From: Betaproteobacteria bacterium
GTDB lineage: Bacteria; Pseudomonadota; Gammaproteobacteria; Burkholderiales; Thiobacillaceae
NCBI GenBank assembly: GCA_016873935.1
Contig: VGVT01000014.1
Coordinates: 1-58,721 of the forward strand
Direction of reading: 5' to 3'
DNA: 58,721 nucleotides
Both the position numbers and the translations under genes were made by a program. Positions 28,787 through 39,656 of this stretch are shown here, piece after piece; the first letter of the stretch is position 1; the number at the start of each line of letters is the position of its first letter. The notes below the pieces were generated by a model that saw nothing but the letters and a program-made list of their open reading frames with translations, was not told the origin of the DNA and ran no database searches.

Positions 28787-30943
28787 ATGCCGGGCAACTC
28801 CCCTCTCACCCACAGCAGCGCGCCCCTGATCAGTCTCCTGATCGTGGAGGACGAGCCGCGCTATCTGGAGAGCACCCGCCTGCTGGTCTCGCAATACGTG
28901 CATGCCGTCGATACCGCCGTCTCCGGCGCCCAGGCCATGGCCCTGCTGAACCGGCGCGCCTACGACCTGGCCCTGGTCGATCTGCGTCTGCCGGACGCCA
29001 GCGGCCACGACATCATGGCCTACATCCGCCAGCATCATCCGGGCTGCCGCGTCATCGTCATGAGCGGCGACAGCCAGATCGATTCCGCCATCCAGTCGTT
29101 GCGCCTGGGCGCCTACGATTACCTGCGCAAGCCCTGTGAGCCCGACGAACTGATCAAGACCATGCGCAACGCCGTGGCCAAGCTGCAACTGGAACGCGAC
29201 AACGCCCGCATGCTGCAGCAGCTGGAGCAGTCCGAGCAGTGGCACCGGCTGCTGGTCAACACTTCGCCGGACGTCATCTACACCCTCGACGCGCAGGGCG
29301 CCTTCACCTACGTCAACGACAGCATCGAGCGCACCCTGGGCTACGCGCCGGCGGAACTCATCGGCAAGGACTACCTGGTGCTGGTGCCGCCCGGCGAGGT
29401 CGAAAACGCCCGCTGGCGCCTGAACGAGCGCCGCACCGGCGAACGCGCGACACACAACCACGAGCTCCAGCTCAAGCGCAAGGAGGACCTGCTCAGCGCC
29501 CTGTCCGAGCACACCTCGGCGGATCACGTGGTGGTGGAACTGTCCGCCATGGGCATGTACCGCGCGGTGGATGCCGATCACCGCGAATTCCTCGGCAGCT
29601 ACGGCGTCGCCCGCGACATCAGCGAGCGCAAGGAGGCCGAGGCGACCATCGCCTTCCAGGCCTATCACGACCTGCTCACCGGCCTGCCCAACCGCGCCCT
29701 GTTCAAGGACCGCCTCGGCCAGGCCATCGTCCACGCCAAGCGGCACGGCCAGACCCTTGCCACACTGTTCCTGGACATGGACCGCTTCAAGGTGGTCAAC
29801 GACACCCTCGGCCACCTGGTCGGCGACGGCCTGCTGCAGGCGGTCGCCCAGCGCCTGCGCGGCAGCCTGCGCGAAGGCGACACCCTGTCGCGCATCGGCG
29901 GTGACGAGTTCATGCTGCTGCTGCCGCACATCCGCGGTCGCGACAATGCCGCCTTCATCGCGGAAAAGATCCTCGCTTCGCTGAAGCAACCCTTCAACGT
30001 CGAGGGCCACGAGATCTTCGTCGGCATCAGCATCGGCATCGCCGTATACCCGGACGACGGCGACACCATCGAAAGCCTGGTCAAACACGCCGACATCGCC
30101 ATGTACCACGCCAAGGACAGCGGCCGGAACGACTACAAGTTCTTCACCAGTGACCTGCGGAACTCCTTCAACGGCCGGCTGGCGGTGGAAAACGAGATGC
30201 GCCACGCCTTGGAGAAGCAGCAGTTCGAGGTCTTCTACCAGCCGCAGGTCGCCATCGCCGACCAGCGCATCCGCGGCATGGAGGCGCTCATCCGCTGGAA
30301 CCATCCCAGCCGCGGCATGGTGCCGCCCAACGAATTCATTCCCATCGCCGAGGACTGCGGCCTCATCACCCCGATCAACGAATGGGTGCTGGCCGCCGCC
30401 TGCCGCCAGGCCAGCCTGTGGCGCGACGCCAGCCTGCCGCCGATCACCATGGCGGTGAACCTGTCGGCGCGGCAGATCGAGCATCCCCAGTTCGTCGACA
30501 AGTTCACCCAGTGCCTGCGCGAGAATGGCATGGCCGGGCGCGGCATCGAGATCACCGAGAGCACCCTGATGCGCGACATGGACGGCAGCATCGAGAAGCT
30601 GCGCAAGCTCGCCGACCTCGGCGTGGAAATCTCCATCGACGACTTCGGCACCGGCTACTCCTCCCTGTCCTATCTCAAGAAGCTGCCCATCCACACCCTG
30701 AAGATCGACCGCAGCTTCATCCACGACCTCAACGGCCACCTCGACAACGGCAGCACCATCGTCGCCGGCATCACCGCCATGGCCAAGGGCCTCAACCTCA
30801 ACGTGGTGGCCGAGGGCGTGGAGACCCGCGCGCAGCTCGACTACCTGAGTTCCCTCGGCTGCGACGCCTACCAGGGCTTCCTGTTCAGCCGGCCGGTGGC
30901 GGTCGACAAGGCCACCGACCTGCTGGCGCGGCAAAAAGACTGA
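28787..30943 (+). CDS. Response regulator with PAS, GGDEF and EAL domains
   Basis: A 718-aa protein. Receiver domain (~16-135) with phospho-acceptor Asp65 in LALVDLRLPD and K of LRKP; PAS domain (~155-285); GGDEF domain with intact GGDEF at 371-375 and an inhibitory RxxD site (REGD) five residues before it; EAL domain with EAL at 499-501, plus NLSARQIE, EITES, DDFGTGYSSL, KIDRSF and AEGVET. Both c-di-GMP synthesis and hydrolysis motifs look intact. ATG 28787 is chosen over a TTG three bases earlier. Probable partner of the preceding kinase. Confidence 0.93.
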   Translation: MPGNSPLTHSSAPLISLLIVEDEPRYLESTRLLVSQYVHAVDTAVSGAQAMALLNRRAYDLALVDLRLPDASGHDIMAYIRQHHPGCRVIVMSGDSQIDSAIQSLRLGAYDYLRKPCEPDELIKTMRNAVAKLQLERDNARMLQQLEQSEQWHRLLVNTSPDVIYTLDAQGAFTYVNDSIERTLGYAPAELIGKDYLVLVPPGEVENARWRLNERRTGERATHNHELQLKRKEDLLSALSEHTSADHVVVELSAMGMYRAVDADHREFLGSYGVARDISERKEAEATIAFQAYHDLLTGLPNRALFKDRLGQAIVHAKRHGQTLATLFLDMDRFKVVNDTLGHLVGDGLLQAVAQRLRGSLREGDTLSRIGGDEFMLLLPHIRGRDNAAFIAEKILASLKQPFNVEGHEIFVGISIGIAVYPDDGDTIESLVKHADIAMYHAKDSGRNDYKFFTSDLRNSFNGRLAVENEMRHALEKQQFEVFYQPQVAIADQRIRGMEALIRWNHPSRGMVPPNEFIPIAEDCGLITPINEWVLAAACRQASLWRDASLPPITMAVNLSARQIEHPQFVDKFTQCLRENGMAGRGIEITESTLMRDMDGSIEKLRKLADLGVEISIDDFGTGYSSLSYLKKLPIHTLKIDRSFIHDLNGHLDNGSTIVAGITAMAKGLNLNVVAEGVETRAQLDYLSSLGCDAYQGFLFSRPVAVDKATDLLARQKD

Positions 30944-30999
30944 GCCCCACGCCCCGGCTTCCGGGAAAATAGGCGGTTGTTCCATCTCGTGCACGCGCC

Positions 31000-32802
<1,803 letters not shown>

Positions 32803-32815
32803 GCGCGGCGTCGGC

Positions 32816-34642
<1,827 letters not shown>

Positions 34643-34676
34643 GGGCCCGGACTATAGCCGGGACGCTAGTCAGGAA

Positions 34677-34950
34677 CTAGCAGCCTGTCGGACTTTGGAC
34701 GCGGGATGCGTTGGGCGTTTGGACGGATGGATGCAAGGCGCGTCGCGCAGGCCATGGTCGTTCCATGGCCAAGCGACGCAACACAGCAGGCGCCGTCCAA
34801 ACGCCCAACCCGAAGGGCCGGGGCCGCTTTTTGCGCAGGGCGGTGTTGCGGCTCGCTTGTTTGGAATGACCAAACGGCGCTTCGCCGCGCCTTGCCCTGC
34901 GCAAAAATCGGCCCCGGCGCACCCACGGCCAAAGTCCGACAGGCTGCTAG
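34677..34950. mobile_element. 274-bp MITE-like palindromic element with 22-bp terminal inverted repeats
   Basis: Perfect 22-bp terminal inverted repeats occupy 34677-34698 and 34929-34950, starting and ending in CTAG. Inside are two further arms. Arm 1 is a 17-bp perfect inverted repeat (GTTGGGCGTTTGGACGG and complement) capped by GCGTCGC/GCGACGC and GGCCATGG/CCATGGCC. Arm 2 is a 22-bp inverted repeat with one mismatch around TTTTTGCGCAGGGC, capped by TTTGG/CCAAA. The whole would fold as a cloverleaf. No transposase gene. The right end supplies the stop codon of the NqrM-like gene. It is probably a non-autonomous repeat; the CTAG ends may hide a target-site duplication. Confidence 0.75.
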
Positions 34951-35135
34951 CGGGGCGTATCGCAGGAGCCGCCGGAACAGGCGCCGCCACCGCCGCAGGA
35001 TCCGCACTTGCCGGTTTCCCGGAAGGGACCCAGTTCCGGATGGCGGCGGGCGAAGCCTTCATAGATGCGCTGCACGGCGATGCCGAACAGAGCGATGCAG
35101 AGGATCAGACCGATGGTGATCAGGTAGGTGTCCAT
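34947..35135 (-). CDS. Small NqrM-like membrane protein with C-terminal cysteine cluster
   Basis: A 62-aa protein. One N-terminal transmembrane helix (MDTYLITIGLILCIALFGIA, residues 1-20) is followed by a short linker and a cysteine-rich tail, CX2CX5CX4C in KCGSCGGGGACSGGSCD. The size, the M-x-T-x-LIT start, single helix and terminal cysteines resemble NqrM, the factor needed to mature the Fe-S centre of Na+-NQR, although the cysteine spacing differs. It follows rnfA by 4 bp and is the last gene of the rnf operon. Inference: Fe-S maturation factor for RnfAE. The stop codon lies inside the repeat element, so the C-terminus may have been altered. Confidence 0.75.
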   Translation of the reverse strand: MDTYLITIGLILCIALFGIAVQRIYEGFARRHPELGPFRETGKCGSCGGGGACSGGSCDTPR

Positions 35136-35139
35136 GCCC

Positions 35140-35727
35140 CTACTCGCCCGCCCCCAGGCCGGCGAAGCCCATGAAGGCCAGGGACAGCAGGCCCGCCAGC
35201 ATCAGCGACAAGGCGGTGCCCTGCACCACGTTGGGCACGCCGGCCAGGTTCAGGCGCTCGCGCAGGCCGGCCATCAGCAGCAGCGCCAGGGTGAAGCCGG
35301 CGCCGGCGCCGAGGGCGAACACCAGGGCTTGCGCGAGGCTGTATTCGCGCGCGGTCTGGAACAGGGCGACGCCGAGGATGGCGCAGTTGGTGGTGATCAG
35401 CGGCAGGTAGATGCCCAGCGCGCGGAACAGGGCCGGGCTGTACTTCTTCATCACCATTTCCACCAGTTGCACCGCCGAGGCGATGATGACGATGTAGGAG
35501 ATCAGGCGGAGGAATTCCAGCTCGAAGACGGTCACCAGGTAGTTGAGTCCGTAGGCGCACAGGCTGGCCACCAGCATGACGAAGGAAGTGGCGGCGCCCA
35601 TCGGCAGGGCGGTGTTGAGGCGGCCGGAGACGCCGATGAACGGGCACAGGCCGAGGAACATGGCGAGCACGAAGTTGTTGGCCAGCACCGTGGCCAGGAA
35701 GATCTGGGTGAGTGTCGCTTCAGCCAT
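35140..35727 (-). CDS. rnfA: Rnf complex subunit RnfA (RsxA)
   Basis: A 195-aa integral membrane protein with six hydrophobic segments. Contains the conserved cysteine loop NNFVLAMFLGLCPFIGVSG and TNCAILGVALFQTA, which together with RnfE bind an intramembrane [2Fe-2S] cluster. ATG 35727 (MAEATLTQIF) is preferred to the longer reading; length equals E. coli RsxA (193). Its start overlaps the end of rnfE by 8 bp. Confidence 0.97.
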   Translation of the reverse strand: MAEATLTQIFLATVLANNFVLAMFLGLCPFIGVSGRLNTALPMGAATSFVMLVASLCAYGLNYLVTVFELEFLRLISYIVIIASAVQLVEMVMKKYSPALFRALGIYLPLITTNCAILGVALFQTAREYSLAQALVFALGAGAGFTLALLLMAGLRERLNLAGVPNVVQGTALSLMLAGLLSLAFMGFAGLGAGE

Positions 35728-36382
35728 GGCTCGCCTCCCCCGCGGCGACAACGGGTTCCCGCGGCGCCGGCTTGCGGTTGCGCCACCAGTTGAACAGCAG
35801 CAGCCAGGCGCCCAGCACGAAGAAACCGCCGGGCGGCAGCACCATCACCACCCAGGGCTGGAAGTCCGGCCCGAACAGGGGCACGCCGAACAGGGTTCCG
35901 GCGCCCAATATCTCGCGCACCGAACCGAGGGCGAACAGGCCGATGCTGAAACCGATGCCCATGCCCAGGGCGTTGATCAAAGCGCGGCCGGGGGCGAACT
36001 TGGAGGCGTGGGCCTCGGCGCGGCCGAGGATCATGCAGTTCACCACGATGAGCTGGATGAAGGCGCCGAGGGCTTCGTAGAGCTCCAGGCTGATGGCGGC
36101 GATGAGGTAATCGACGATGGTGACGAAGGTGGCGATGATGACGATGTAGGTGGCGATGCGCACTTCCCTGGGCACGATCCTGCGCATCAGCGACACCAGC
36201 AGGGCCGAGCCCAGCAGCACGAAGGTGGTGGCCGCGCCCATGGCCAGGGCATTGACCGCCGACACCGTCACCGCCAGGGCCGGGCACAGGCCCAGCACCA
36301 TCACGAACACCGGGTTCTGCTTCCAGATGCCTTCCAGGAACTCGTCCAGGTTGGTGGGGGGGGTCTGACCGGGGATGACCAT
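35720..36382 (-). CDS. rnfE: Rnf complex subunit RnfE (RsxE)
   Basis: A 220-aa membrane protein, inverted-topology homologue of RnfA. Conserved cysteine loops are QNPVFVMVLGLCPALAVT and IVVNCMILGRAEAHAS. It forms the RnfA-RnfE pair that carries electrons across the membrane. ATG 36382, one base after the rnfG stop. C-terminal tail extends ~20 residues past the last helix. Confidence 0.96.
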   Translation of the reverse strand: MVIPGQTPPTNLDEFLEGIWKQNPVFVMVLGLCPALAVTVSAVNALAMGAATTFVLLGSALLVSLMRRIVPREVRIATYIVIIATFVTIVDYLIAAISLELYEALGAFIQLIVVNCMILGRAEAHASKFAPGRALINALGMGIGFSIGLFALGSVREILGAGTLFGVPLFGPDFQPWVVMVLPPGGFFVLGAWLLLFNWWRNRKPAPREPVVAAGEASHG

Positions 36383-36383
36383 C

Positions 36384-37061
36384 TCATTGCCCTCCTTGCA
36401 ACTTGTCCAGATGCGGCGCCAGCAGGGGCACCAGTTTCTGGGCGCTGTCGTTGATGCCGCGGGCGACGGCGCGGGACGTCACGGTGGCGCCGGAGATGGC
36501 GTCGATCTCCCAGGGGTTCTGCTTGCCGCCGTTCTTCACCACCCGGATCGGGTTGGCCAGGGCGTCGCCGGCGGCGCCGAGGCGCGCATCCAGGGCCTCG
36601 AAATTCTTCAGGAAGGCCTTGTCGAAAATGATCTTGTCGCCGATGCCGGGGGTTTCCCGGTGGCCGACCACGCCGAAGCCGTCGATGGCCTGTTTGGCGG
36701 GATTGTAGGCATACAGCACGCGCACCATGTCGGCGTAGCCCATGGCCGCCGCCTCGGCGGCCAGGCCCCTGAGCTGGCCGGCCTGGTCGTAGGCGGCGTA
36801 GAACTTCACCGCGCCGGCCGGCACGGCGCCGCCCTCGGGCACCAGGCCGGCCTTGCCGACGTGAAACGCCTTCATGCTGTGCGCGCCGGGAATCACCTTG
36901 AACACCGCCCGCTCCAGGGCGACGCGCTTGTTCGCGTTGATGGCCTCCAGGGTGTTCTGGTAGGTCAGCACCAGCAGGATGCCGCATACCGTGGCCACCA
37001 GGCCGAGGGTGCGGATCATGGCGGCGCTGGGGGTGACGGGTTGCAGGGTGGCCTCGCTCAT
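36384..37061 (-). CDS. rnfG: Rnf complex subunit RnfG (FMN-binding)
   Basis: A 225-aa protein with an N-terminal membrane anchor (~15-34) and a periplasmic FMN-binding domain. The covalent flavinylation motif SGATVTS is at 190-196, with Thr193 the expected FMN attachment site (by ApbE). GHRETPGIGDKI is also conserved. ATG 37061 overlaps the rnfD stop (ATGA). No apbE gene is in the window. Confidence 0.97.
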   Translation of the reverse strand: MSEATLQPVTPSAAMIRTLGLVATVCGILLVLTYQNTLEAINANKRVALERAVFKVIPGAHSMKAFHVGKAGLVPEGGAVPAGAVKFYAAYDQAGQLRGLAAEAAAMGYADMVRVLYAYNPAKQAIDGFGVVGHRETPGIGDKIIFDKAFLKNFEALDARLGAAGDALANPIRVVKNGGKQNPWEIDAISGATVTSRAVARGINDSAQKLVPLLAPHLDKLQGGQ

Positions 37062-38107
37062 GCCTTCTTCCCCTTCCCCGCGCCGAACACGCGTGGCTGG
37101 GTGACTTGGTCGATCAGCGGCGTCAGCGCGTTGCCGAGCAGGATGGCGTACATGATGCCCTCGGTGAGTCCGCCGAAGTAGCGGATCATCACCGTGGTGA
37201 CGCCGATGAGAATGCCGTAGATCCACACGCCGAGCGGGGTGACCGGCGAGGTCGCCATGTCGGTGGCCATGAACACCGCGCCCAGCACCAGGCCGCCCGA
37301 CAACAGCACGAAATAGGGCGGCGGAAAGCGAGTCGGATCGAACAGGTGGAACAGCAGGGCGAGCAGCAAGGCGCTGCCCAGGATCGCCGCCGGAATGCGC
37401 CAGTCGAGAAAACGCCGGGCGGCGAGATACAGGCCGCAGACCAGGACCAGCAAGGCGGAGGTCTCGCCGACCGAGGCCGCGGACACGCCGGACAGCATGT
37501 CGCCGAAGTCGGCCACCTGATTCTCGAATTTCCAGCGCGCCAGCGGGGTCGCGCCGGTGAAACCGTCGACCACGTGCCCCTTCACCCAGGCGGTGATGTC
37601 GGGCGGGATCATCAGCGGCGCCGTCAGGGTGGTCGGGACGAACTCGCTGAAGCGGCCGGGAAACTGCGCCGGCACCCAGGTGGTAATGGCCACCGGGAAG
37701 GCCGCCTGGACGAAGGCGCGCCCGACCAGGGCGGGGTTGAAGACGTTGTAGCCGATGCCGCCGAACAGGGCCTTGCCCAGGGCGATGGCGGCGAAACCGG
37801 CGACGACGCCCATCCACAGCGGGAAGGACGGCGGCAGGGTGAGCGCCAGCAGCAGACCGGTGATGGTGGCGGACCAGTCGGACAGGGTGCTGGCGGTAGA
37901 AGACAGGCGGTTGAACAGGCGCTCGGTGAGCAGGCAGGTGGCGACCACCGTCAACATCAGGGCCAGGGCGGAGAGGCCGTATTGCCAGACCGCGAAGGCA
38001 CAGATGGGCAGCAGCGCCAGCACCACGTGGAACATGATGCGTTCGACGCTGGTGCCCTTCACCACATGCGGCGCGGTGCGGAGTTCAAGACGGAGCGGTT
38101 GGGTCAT
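37058..38107 (-). CDS. rnfD: Rnf complex subunit RnfD (FMN-binding membrane subunit)
   Basis: A 349-aa membrane protein with about ten helices. Covalent FMN site in DGFTGATPLARW, with Thr187 as the attachment residue. Other conserved stretches: GGIGYNVFNPALVGRAF and ATDMATSPVTPLGVWIYG. ATG 38107, 18 bp after the rnfC stop. With RnfG it forms the transmembrane flavin path. Confidence 0.97.
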   Translation of the reverse strand: MTQPLRLELRTAPHVVKGTSVERIMFHVVLALLPICAFAVWQYGLSALALMLTVVATCLLTERLFNRLSSTASTLSDWSATITGLLLALTLPPSFPLWMGVVAGFAAIALGKALFGGIGYNVFNPALVGRAFVQAAFPVAITTWVPAQFPGRFSEFVPTTLTAPLMIPPDITAWVKGHVVDGFTGATPLARWKFENQVADFGDMLSGVSAASVGETSALLVLVCGLYLAARRFLDWRIPAAILGSALLLALLFHLFDPTRFPPPYFVLLSGGLVLGAVFMATDMATSPVTPLGVWIYGILIGVTTVMIRYFGGLTEGIMYAILLGNALTPLIDQVTQPRVFGAGKGKKA

Positions 38108-38125
38108 GGCGGTTCGGGCGCGATT

Positions 38126-39547
38126 TCAATCGGGATGCACGGAGGGTTTCCTGCCGTGCGTCGGCGGCGCGCCGAAGTCGAAGCGTTCGCCGCTCTCGTG
38201 CGCGGGAGCCTTGGCGGCCACGCGCTCGCGCAGGATCGCCTTGGCCACCTTGAACTGCTGCACCAGGGGAATGTGGGCGGGGCAGACATAGGTGCAACAG
38301 CCGCACTCGAAGCACTCGCCGATGTGGTGGTCGCTGCTCATCAGGTCGTACTCCCGCCGCGCCGCCAGCATGCCCAGCATGGACGGGTTCAGGCCCATGG
38401 GACAGACGTTCACGCACTCGCCGCACTTGATACAGGGATAAGACCGGCGGGACGCCGGTGCCTCGATGTGGCGTCGGTCGAACACCAGGATGCCGGACAC
38501 CGCCTTGGTCACCGGCACCTCCAGGGAAGCCACGGCCTGGCCCATCATGGGGCCGCCCAGGATGATCTCGCGCTCGGACACGTCTTGCGCGCCGGCCCAC
38601 TCCAGCACCGTGCGCATGGGCGTGCCGATGGGCACCCAGTAATCGCCGGGCTTTTTGATGCCGGGCCCGGTGACCGTCACCACGCGTTCGGTGAGGCCCT
38701 GGCCGGCGGGCAGGATCTGGCCCAACTGGGTCAGGGTGCCGACGTTGTTGACCACCACGCCGACGTGCATGGGCAGCTTGCCGGGCGGCACCTCGATGCC
38801 CAGCAGGGACTTGATCAACATCTTCTCGGCGCCCTGCGGATACTTGGTCGGCACCACTTCGACGCTGATGGCGCCGTCGGCCGGCAGTCGCGCGCGCATG
38901 GCCGCGGCGGCGTCGGGCTTGTTGTCCTCGACGCCGATGATGGCGCGCCCGGCGCCGATGGCGCGCATGGCGATGCGGATGCCCTGCATGAGGTCATCCG
39001 GATGCTCGCGCATCAGCTTGTGGTCACAGGTGAGATAGGGCTCGCACTCGCAACCGTTGACGATCAGCGTGTGGATGGCGAACTCGCCCGGCACGGTCAT
39101 CTTCGCGTGGCTGGGAAAGGCGGCGCCGCCCAGGCCGACCATGCCGGAGTCCTGGATGACCTGCAGCAATTCCTTGGGGCTCAGGGCGTCCAGGTCGCGC
39201 GGCTCGGCCCAGCGGATTTCCTGGGTGGAGGCTTCATAGACCCGGATGACGATGGATTCCACCCAGGGACCGCGCGCGCTGGGCTTCAACTCGATGGATT
39301 CGACGACACCGTCGGCGGGGGCATGGATGGGCACCGACAGAAACCCGTTGGCCCGCGCGATGGGTTGGCCACGCACGACCTCCTCGCCGGCCCGGACGAG
39401 GGGCACCGCCGGCTTGCCGATGTGTTGCGCGAGGGGGAGGATCATGCGCGACGCGAACGGCATCCGACGAATCGGACTGCCGGCAGTGCTCTTGTTCCCG
39501 TCGGGGTGGACCCCGCGGGAGAATGTCTTTTTGCGCCAGGGAAACAT
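38126..39547 (-). CDS. rnfC: Rnf complex subunit RnfC (NADH/FMN, 2x[4Fe-4S])
   Basis: A 473-aa peripheral subunit, the NAD(H) exchange site. N-terminal barrel-sandwich segment (RAGEEVVRGQPIARANGFLS), glycine-rich NADH/FMN loop GLGGAAFPSHAK (138-149), and two [4Fe-4S] motifs: C372/375/378/382 and C412/415/418/422. It lacks the long alanine-rich C-terminal extension of enterobacterial RsxC. ATG 39547. It is separated from nifJ by 109 bp holding a heptamer-array hairpin. Confidence 0.97.
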   Translation of the reverse strand: MFPWRKKTFSRGVHPDGNKSTAGSPIRRMPFASRMILPLAQHIGKPAVPLVRAGEEVVRGQPIARANGFLSVPIHAPADGVVESIELKPSARGPWVESIVIRVYEASTQEIRWAEPRDLDALSPKELLQVIQDSGMVGLGGAAFPSHAKMTVPGEFAIHTLIVNGCECEPYLTCDHKLMREHPDDLMQGIRIAMRAIGAGRAIIGVEDNKPDAAAAMRARLPADGAISVEVVPTKYPQGAEKMLIKSLLGIEVPPGKLPMHVGVVVNNVGTLTQLGQILPAGQGLTERVVTVTGPGIKKPGDYWVPIGTPMRTVLEWAGAQDVSEREIILGGPMMGQAVASLEVPVTKAVSGILVFDRRHIEAPASRRSYPCIKCGECVNVCPMGLNPSMLGMLAARREYDLMSSDHHIGECFECGCCTYVCPAHIPLVQQFKVAKAILRERVAAKAPAHESGERFDFGAPPTHGRKPSVHPD

Positions 39548-39549
39548 TG

Positions 39550-39651
39550 GTTAGCGGGTAGCTGGTAGTGGGTAGTCGGTAGCTTTGATCTTGCGCGCCT
39601 TCGGCGCGGAAACTTCAGGCTACGATCTACTGGCTACCCGCTACCCGCTTC
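39550..39651. repeat. GTAGCNN heptamer-array hairpin (nifJ/rnfC gap)
   Basis: Five left heptamers of the form G(G/T)TAGNN (39550-39584) face five heptamers ending in CTAC or CTTC (39617-39651). Between them lies a mini-hairpin CGCGCC-TTC-GGCGCG. The design is the same as at 4241-4320. It occupies almost the whole gap between the nifJ stop (39657) and the rnfC start (39547). Confidence 0.75.
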
Positions 39652-39656
39652 TCCTG

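Noticed and set aside
34677-35174. Small overlapping frames on both strands across the palindromic element
   Set aside because: They arise from the symmetry of the element; only the 62-aa minus-strand gene ending at 34947 has a helix, cysteine motif and operon position.
39548-39656. rnfC/nifJ gap as a rho-independent terminator splitting the operon
   Set aside because: The hairpin lacks a U-tract in the direction of transcription and the same structure occurs between other co-transcribed genes, so it is better read as a repeat.
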